A stretch of 17,508 nt of DNA. Source: Verrucomicrobiota bacterium (GTDB taxonomy: Bacteria > Verrucomicrobiota > Verrucomicrobiia > Limisphaerales > UBA1096). A program made the translations under genes and the position numbers. Positions 14,202 to 17,508 of this stretch are shown here, in pieces. Positions within the stretch are counted from its first letter, which is position 1; each line of letters begins with the position of its first letter. The notes beneath the pieces are model-generated. The model ran no database searches. It worked only from the letters and a program-made list of their open reading frames with translations, and was not told the DNA's origin. Location: the NCBI GenBank assembly GCA_030747575.1, contig JASLKI010000237.1:1-17508 (forward strand), written 5' to 3'.

Positions 14202-14613
14202 CTTAACACGATTCCACGATTATTGCGCTTGGCCAAAAGTTGAAAAATGTCGAGAGGGTAAAAACGAGGGCGACAATCAGCAATGGAAACGTACACTTCA
14301 TAGACAGGCGCAACTGATACCGCATGCCCGCAAACAATTGCAAGTTTGCACAAAATGCAGCGCACAAAAAAAGGCCCAGCGACGAATCGGCGGAGTCGTC
14401 ACTGGGCCGGGAGGAACTGAGGATATACCTCACTCAGAGTTCGAAGAACCTTGCTGAAGGCGTTGTGAGTGTCAACAAAAAAACATAAAAAAAGAACAAG
14501 AAAACGGCAATAAGAAGTGAAACTTCAGTATAATTAACGTTATAGTCCAGTGTAATGTGCGGTCCCAGTTTAGTGAATAACCTGTGAAAACATTGGGAGG
14601 AATGACGGTGGTA
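14202..14613. other. Gene-free stretch between the PQQ-type and dynamin-like genes
   Basis: No credible coding frame was found on either strand. It holds a diverged palindrome copy (14226-14239), a strong minus-strand terminator (14366-14408), a small dyad TGAGG-atata-CCTCA (14418-14432), a minus-strand TTGACA (14475-14470), an A-rich tract (about 14475-14505) and TATAATTAACGTTATA (14529-14544), which looks like a -10 box from both directions. The terminator suits the dynamin-like gene or a short transcript of its own. The part from 14169 to 14365 should hold the PQQ-gene promoter, which I could not pin down. Confidence 0.5.
14366..14408 (-). terminator. Strong intrinsic terminator
   Basis: On the minus strand GGCCCAG-t-GACGA pairs with TCGTC-c-CTGGGCC... 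in order: a 7-bp outer stem, one mismatch, a 5-bp inner stem and a 10-nt loop, followed by seven T. It lies 205 bp beyond the dynamin-like stop codon, far for a normal 3' end, so it may close a long untranslated tail or a separate small RNA. Confidence 0.8.
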
Positions 14614-16083
14614 TCAAGTTTTCTCTGTTGATAACTCAGCCTGATCGGTGAGGGTGTCAGGGATTTCTGTTTCTTCAGCCCTAATCTCAGGATGTAAATC
14701 TATTTTCCGGCGTAGCGCCGGTATGTCCTTTTCAATCGCTACCTCAAGTTTGTGAAGTAAAGTTTTTGAGGAGATCGATGCGGAAAGACTTCTCATACCG
14801 TGGACTCGCATGATGTCGAGTATTCCGGTTTTTGTTGTTTGCCAGATAGCGTAAAGGTCCGCTCGTTTTTGCAATGAAAGTTCATCCTTGTAAGCCCGTT
14901 TAAAAAAGACATCGACTCCCTCCTCTGTCCCGATTGAGCGGCGAAGTTTCCTGAGGCCAATCGAGAGGAACCACCAAAGCAACGAGGCCCCCACAAAGGC
15001 GGAGCCAAGGACAATACCGGGGACGGTCAACGCCTCCCAATTTTTCTCGTTGAATGAGTCGCTCCATTCCGGTTGAAGCCACCAATCCCGTGTGAGCCAC
15101 GCTGCGCCGGCAGACAGCATCACTAACCCGCAAAACCCCAGCCAAAGGCGGCTGACCAGTCGCCGGTAAGCCGTAACGGCCTCGAGACAAACCTTTACGT
15201 GAACCGATAAGCGGCGCGCCTGGGAGAGCAACCCGCTGACTAGGTTGTCCGCCCGGCGGGCGGGTGCCCTCATGATTTCTGCAACCACCTCGTCCCGTGA
15301 GATGTCAAAGTCCTCCAGCGGAATAGCCTTCGTATTCCCCTCGAGAGGCCGAGTGGCAAAGCCAGGCACATAGGTTGTGTAAATGTGCGGGGTGTCCTTC
15401 GTCGGAATCGTCTTCGAGAGGTTCCAGCAAAGGGTGCCGTAGGTTCGCGCGAAGTCGCGGATGTTGTCGAATAGGTCAACCTTGTTGAGCACGATCAACA
15501 ACTTGTGGTCGATGCCGACCAGCTGTCTAGTGAAAATGGAAACCGCCTCGCCGGTTGTGCCCGGCTTGTCGGGATCAAAAAAGAACAGTACAAGGTCAGC
15601 GCTCTCGGCGAAGCGCCGGACGCACTCCCGGAAGTCGTAAGTGCGGAGCTGGTGACTGCTGGCGGAGTCGATCATCCCCGGGCTGTCAATGAGCGTCAGT
15701 TGCCGGAGATTTTCGGACGGATAAGCCTTGAGCTGTAGCTTGGCGAGGAACTCCGGGCCAAGGTTGGCCAAGTCCTGATAATCCAGCTCGGGGTGCGACA
15801 CCAGCGTCTGCCCATCGAGTGTTTCCTCTTTCTCCCCGTAAGTGATCAGCGTGAATCCGTCATCCGTCGGGGCCATGCCGGATTCCTGAATATCGGCCCC
15901 AGCGATGTAGTTGATGAACGACGATTTGCCCGAGGAATGGTTCCCGAGGAACAGAACCCTTGGCGACCCCGGCACGTCCTTGTCGCTGATCGGCAAGTTG
16001 AAACGGTAGCGACTGGCCAGCAACGACAACGTTTTGGCGTAGATCGACCGGACATTGCGTTCGAGTTTTAGAAGATCATCCAT
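14614..16083 (-). CDS. Dynamin/EHD-like membrane GTPase
   Basis: A 489-residue protein with a dynamin-superfamily GTPase domain. The P-loop is GNHSSGKSSF (residues 47-56), switch I lies in MAPTDDGFTLI with Thr73, G3 is DSPG (133-136) and G4 is NKVD (200-203). The PTDDGF switch and NKVDLFD resemble eukaryotic EHD proteins more than FtsZ- or Era-like GTPases. A helical region follows, then two hydrophobic segments at about 313-330 and 353-376, separated by a Trp-rich loop, and a charged tail. Bacterial dynamin-like proteins bind and remodel membranes. The paired helices suggest a hairpin anchor in the inner membrane. It stands alone on the minus strand, divergent from proA. Family is clear; the cellular role is unknown. 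Confidence 0.85.
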   Translation of the reverse strand: MDDLLKLERNVRSIYAKTLSLLASRYRFNLPISDKDVPGSPRVLFLGNHSSGKSSFINYIAGADIQESGMAPTDDGFTLITYGEKEETLDGQTLVSHPELDYQDLANLGPEFLAKLQLKAYPSENLRQLTLIDSPGMIDSASSHQLRTYDFRECVRRFAESADLVLFFFDPDKPGTTGEAVSIFTRQLVGIDHKLLIVLNKVDLFDNIRDFARTYGTLCWNLSKTIPTKDTPHIYTTYVPGFATRPLEGNTKAIPLEDFDISRDEVVAEIMRAPARRADNLVSGLLSQARRLSVHVKVCLEAVTAYRRLVSRLWLGFCGLVMLSAGAAWLTRDWWLQPEWSDSFNEKNWEALTVPGIVLGSAFVGASLLWWFLSIGLRKLRRSIGTEEGVDVFFKRAYKDELSLQKRADLYAIWQTTKTGILDIMRVHGMRSLSASISSKTLLHKLEVAIEKDIPALRRKIDLHPEIRAEETEIPDTLTDQAELSTEKT

Positions 16084-16111
16084 TGCGTATACCGAGCCAA
16101 GCGGAAACGCC

Positions 16112-16139
16112 CTTATAATCGATGCGCCACCGCTCCCAA
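16112..16139 (-). promoter_or_regulatory. Candidate promoter of the dynamin-like gene
   Basis: On the minus strand TTGGGA (16139-16134), a 16-bp spacer and TATAAG (16117-16112) precede the ATG at 16083, predicting a leader of about 20 nt. On the opposite strand the same spot reads TATAAT (16114-16119) without a good -35, so it might also serve proA. Confidence 0.4.
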
Positions 16140-16209
16140 AGGAAAATGTACCACCCGGACAGCGAAATGAGATTCACACCGACTTGGGTTGACGCTAGGA
16201 TGCACGGCC

Positions 16210-17484
16210 ATGAGTTTGACGGAGGAAATGACCGACTTGGCCAAGCGAGCCCGCTTGGCCTCTAGCCGCCTAGCCACCCTGTCCTGCGACGATAAAAACA
16301 AATGTCTGCTGACCATGGCCAACGCCATCGAGGCCAACGTACCCGCTATCCGGCAGGAAAACGCCAGGGACATGCTCGCCGGCGCGGAGATGGGCTTGCC
16401 CAGGCCGATGCTGGATCGGCTGCTGCTAGACGAAGGGCGCATCTTCGGCATGGCCGTCAGCCTCCGCGAAGTCGCCGCATTACCCGACCCGGTCGGGCGT
16501 GTAATCGAGGAACGTTCGCGCCCCAGCGGACTGAAACTCACCAAGGTCGCCTCACCGATCGGCGTAATCGTCATCATTTACGAGTCACGCCCCAACGTCA
16601 CCGCCGATGCGGCAGGCCTCTGTTTCAAGTCCGGCAACGCAACGATTCTTCGCGGCGGCAAGGAGGCCATTCACTCGAACCAAATCATTGCAAAAATCAT
16701 GGTCGAGGCTGCGGCCGGGGCTTTGACTGCTTTCCCTGCGGACGCCATACAGGTTGTGCCAACGACCGATCGCGGTGCCATCCCCGAGCTACTTTCGCTC
16801 ACGCGCTTCGTTGACCTCTGCATTCCGCGCGGCGGCGAAAGTCTCATTCGTGCCGTGACCGAGTGCTCGCACGTGCCGGTGATCAAGCATTACAAGGGCG
16901 TTTGCCACGTTTACATCGACGCCGACGCTGACGCCGCGATGGCGGAGGAGATCGTCTTCAACTCGAAAGTGCACCGACCTGGGGTTTGCAACGCTGCCGA
17001 GACGCTGCTGGTTGACGCGTCCGTCGCCAACGACGTCCTGCCCCGCTTGGCCAAGCGCCTGGGCAAGGCCAACGTCGAGTTGCGCGGCGACAAACCGACG
17101 CAAGCCTTGCTCGAGGGCAGCGGCGTCGAGATCACCCCGGCATCCGACGCCGATTGGGAGGAGGAATACCTCGACCTCGTGCTGTCGGTGAAAATCGTGG
17201 ATGGCGTCGGCGAGGCGATCGAGCACATCAACATGCACGGCTCGGGCCATACGGAAACGATCGTCACCGGCGACTCGGCGGCGGCGAGACGTTTCCAGAC
17301 CGAGGTGGATTCCTCAACCATTTTCTGGAACGCCTCGACCCGGTTCAGCGACGGCATGGAATTCGGCATGGGCGCGGAGATCGGCATCAGCACAGACAAA
17401 ATCGGGGCGCGCGGCCCGATGGGCTTGGAGGAATTGACCAGCTACAAATGGCTTGGTGTCGCCGACGGTTTGATTCGCAAATGA
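16210..17484 (+). CDS. proA: Gamma-glutamyl phosphate reductase
   Basis: Second step of proline synthesis from glutamate: NADPH-dependent reduction of gamma-glutamyl phosphate to glutamate semialdehyde in the cytoplasm. The 424-residue length from the ATG at 16210 fits the family (about 417). That ATG has AGGA 9 bp upstream and is preferred over a TTG at 16189. Aldehyde-dehydrogenase-fold landmarks are present: SPIGVIVIIYESRPNVTADAAGL with FKSGNATILRGGKEA, IPRGGESLIRAV, the catalytic Cys in VHRPGVCNAAETLLVD, SGHTETIVT, and the C-terminal GPMGLEELTSYKW. Two copies of the recurrent palindrome lie in the gene (16234-16247 and 17044-17057), both read as LAKR. No proB is visible. Its stop overlaps the start of the next frame as ATGA. 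Confidence 0.96.
   Translation: MSLTEEMTDLAKRARLASSRLATLSCDDKNKCLLTMANAIEANVPAIRQENARDMLAGAEMGLPRPMLDRLLLDEGRIFGMAVSLREVAALPDPVGRVIEERSRPSGLKLTKVASPIGVIVIIYESRPNVTADAAGLCFKSGNATILRGGKEAIHSNQIIAKIMVEAAAGALTAFPADAIQVVPTTDRGAIPELLSLTRFVDLCIPRGGESLIRAVTECSHVPVIKHYKGVCHVYIDADADAAMAEEIVFNSKVHRPGVCNAAETLLVDASVANDVLPRLAKRLGKANVELRGDKPTQALLEGSGVEITPASDADWEEEYLDLVLSVKIVDGVGEAIEHINMHGSGHTETIVTGDSAAARRFQTEVDSSTIFWNASTRFSDGMEFGMGAEIGISTDKIGARGPMGLEELTSYKWLGVADGLIRK
17044..17057. repeat. Perfect copy of the palindrome CGCTTGGCCAAGCG
   Basis: A perfect 14-bp palindrome inside proA, read there as RLAKR. A 12-of-14 copy (GACTTGGCCAAGCG, 16234-16247) lies near the proA start and is followed 4 bp later by a half copy, CGCTTGGCC. 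Confidence 0.75.
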
Positions 17485-17508
17485 CAGTTCGTGAGCTCAT
17501 GGACAAAG
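17481..17508 (+). CDS. Start of a gene translationally coupled to proA (truncated by the window)
   Basis: The ATG at 17481 overlaps the proA TGA by four bases (ATGA), a standard sign of translational coupling. Only nine codons are visible (MTVRELMDK), with a second in-frame ATG at 17499. Too short to identify. The frame may be fortuitous. Confidence 0.4.

Noticed and set aside
13786..14457. A 223-codon plus-strand frame across the PQQ-type gene and the adjoining gap
   Set aside because: It is antisense to the propeller motifs and runs through the terminator hairpin; the composition is Ser/Pro/Arg-rich shadow coding.
1..17508. CRISPR array, insertion sequence, tRNA or rRNA gene
   Set aside because: No regularly spaced repeats, no transposase frame and no cloverleaf or rRNA-like sequence were seen on reading both strands.

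Overview
The window looks like chromosomal DNA of a Verrucomicrobiota bacterium (PVC superphylum), probably free-living and aquatic. The evidence is a secreted DUF1800 protein paired with a Tat-exported DUF1501 protein, a Tat-type xylose-isomerase-like TIM-barrel protein, a short GFTLVE prepilin with a Cys-rich tail, a secreted PQQ-type beta-propeller and few clear Shine-Dalgarno sites. The phylum is inferred from these families; no rRNA or tRNA gene is present. A 14-bp palindrome (CGCTTGGCCAAGCG) recurs in genes and in gaps.

Layout. 1-487 (-): 5' part of a secreted sugar phosphate isomerase/epimerase-like gene. 672-5766 (+): DUF1800 protein with three inserted beta-sandwich modules, then DUF1501. 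5977-7110 (-): phosphate-selective-porin-type outer-membrane protein. 7138-7412: divergent control region with a tandem array of 7-mers resembling a Pho box. 7321-10490 (+): a possible 30-residue leader ORF, Na+/phosphate cotransporter, PhoU, NIP-like aquaporin and thioredoxin-type arsenate reductase. 10472-11269 (-): permuted papain-fold lipoprotein. 11336-11929 (+): NADPH-dependent FMN reductase. 11934-12290 (-): ArsC/Spx-family protein. 12354-12713 (-): prepilin. 12819-14168 (-): PQQ beta-propeller. 14614-16083 (-): dynamin/EHD-like GTPase. 16210-17484 (+): proA, with the start of another gene overlapping its stop.

The most interesting part is 7110-10490. A porin, a Na+/Pi cotransporter and PhoU sit next to a metalloid-type aquaporin and an arsenate reductase with a complete catalytic set, and a Pho-box-like array lies between the divergent genes. 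My reading (inference) is a phosphate-uptake locus with built-in arsenate protection. Arsenate entering by the phosphate route would be reduced by ArsC, and arsenite would leave through the aquaporin. No ArsR, ArsB or Acr3 is visible here, so control may come from phosphate status rather than from arsenic.
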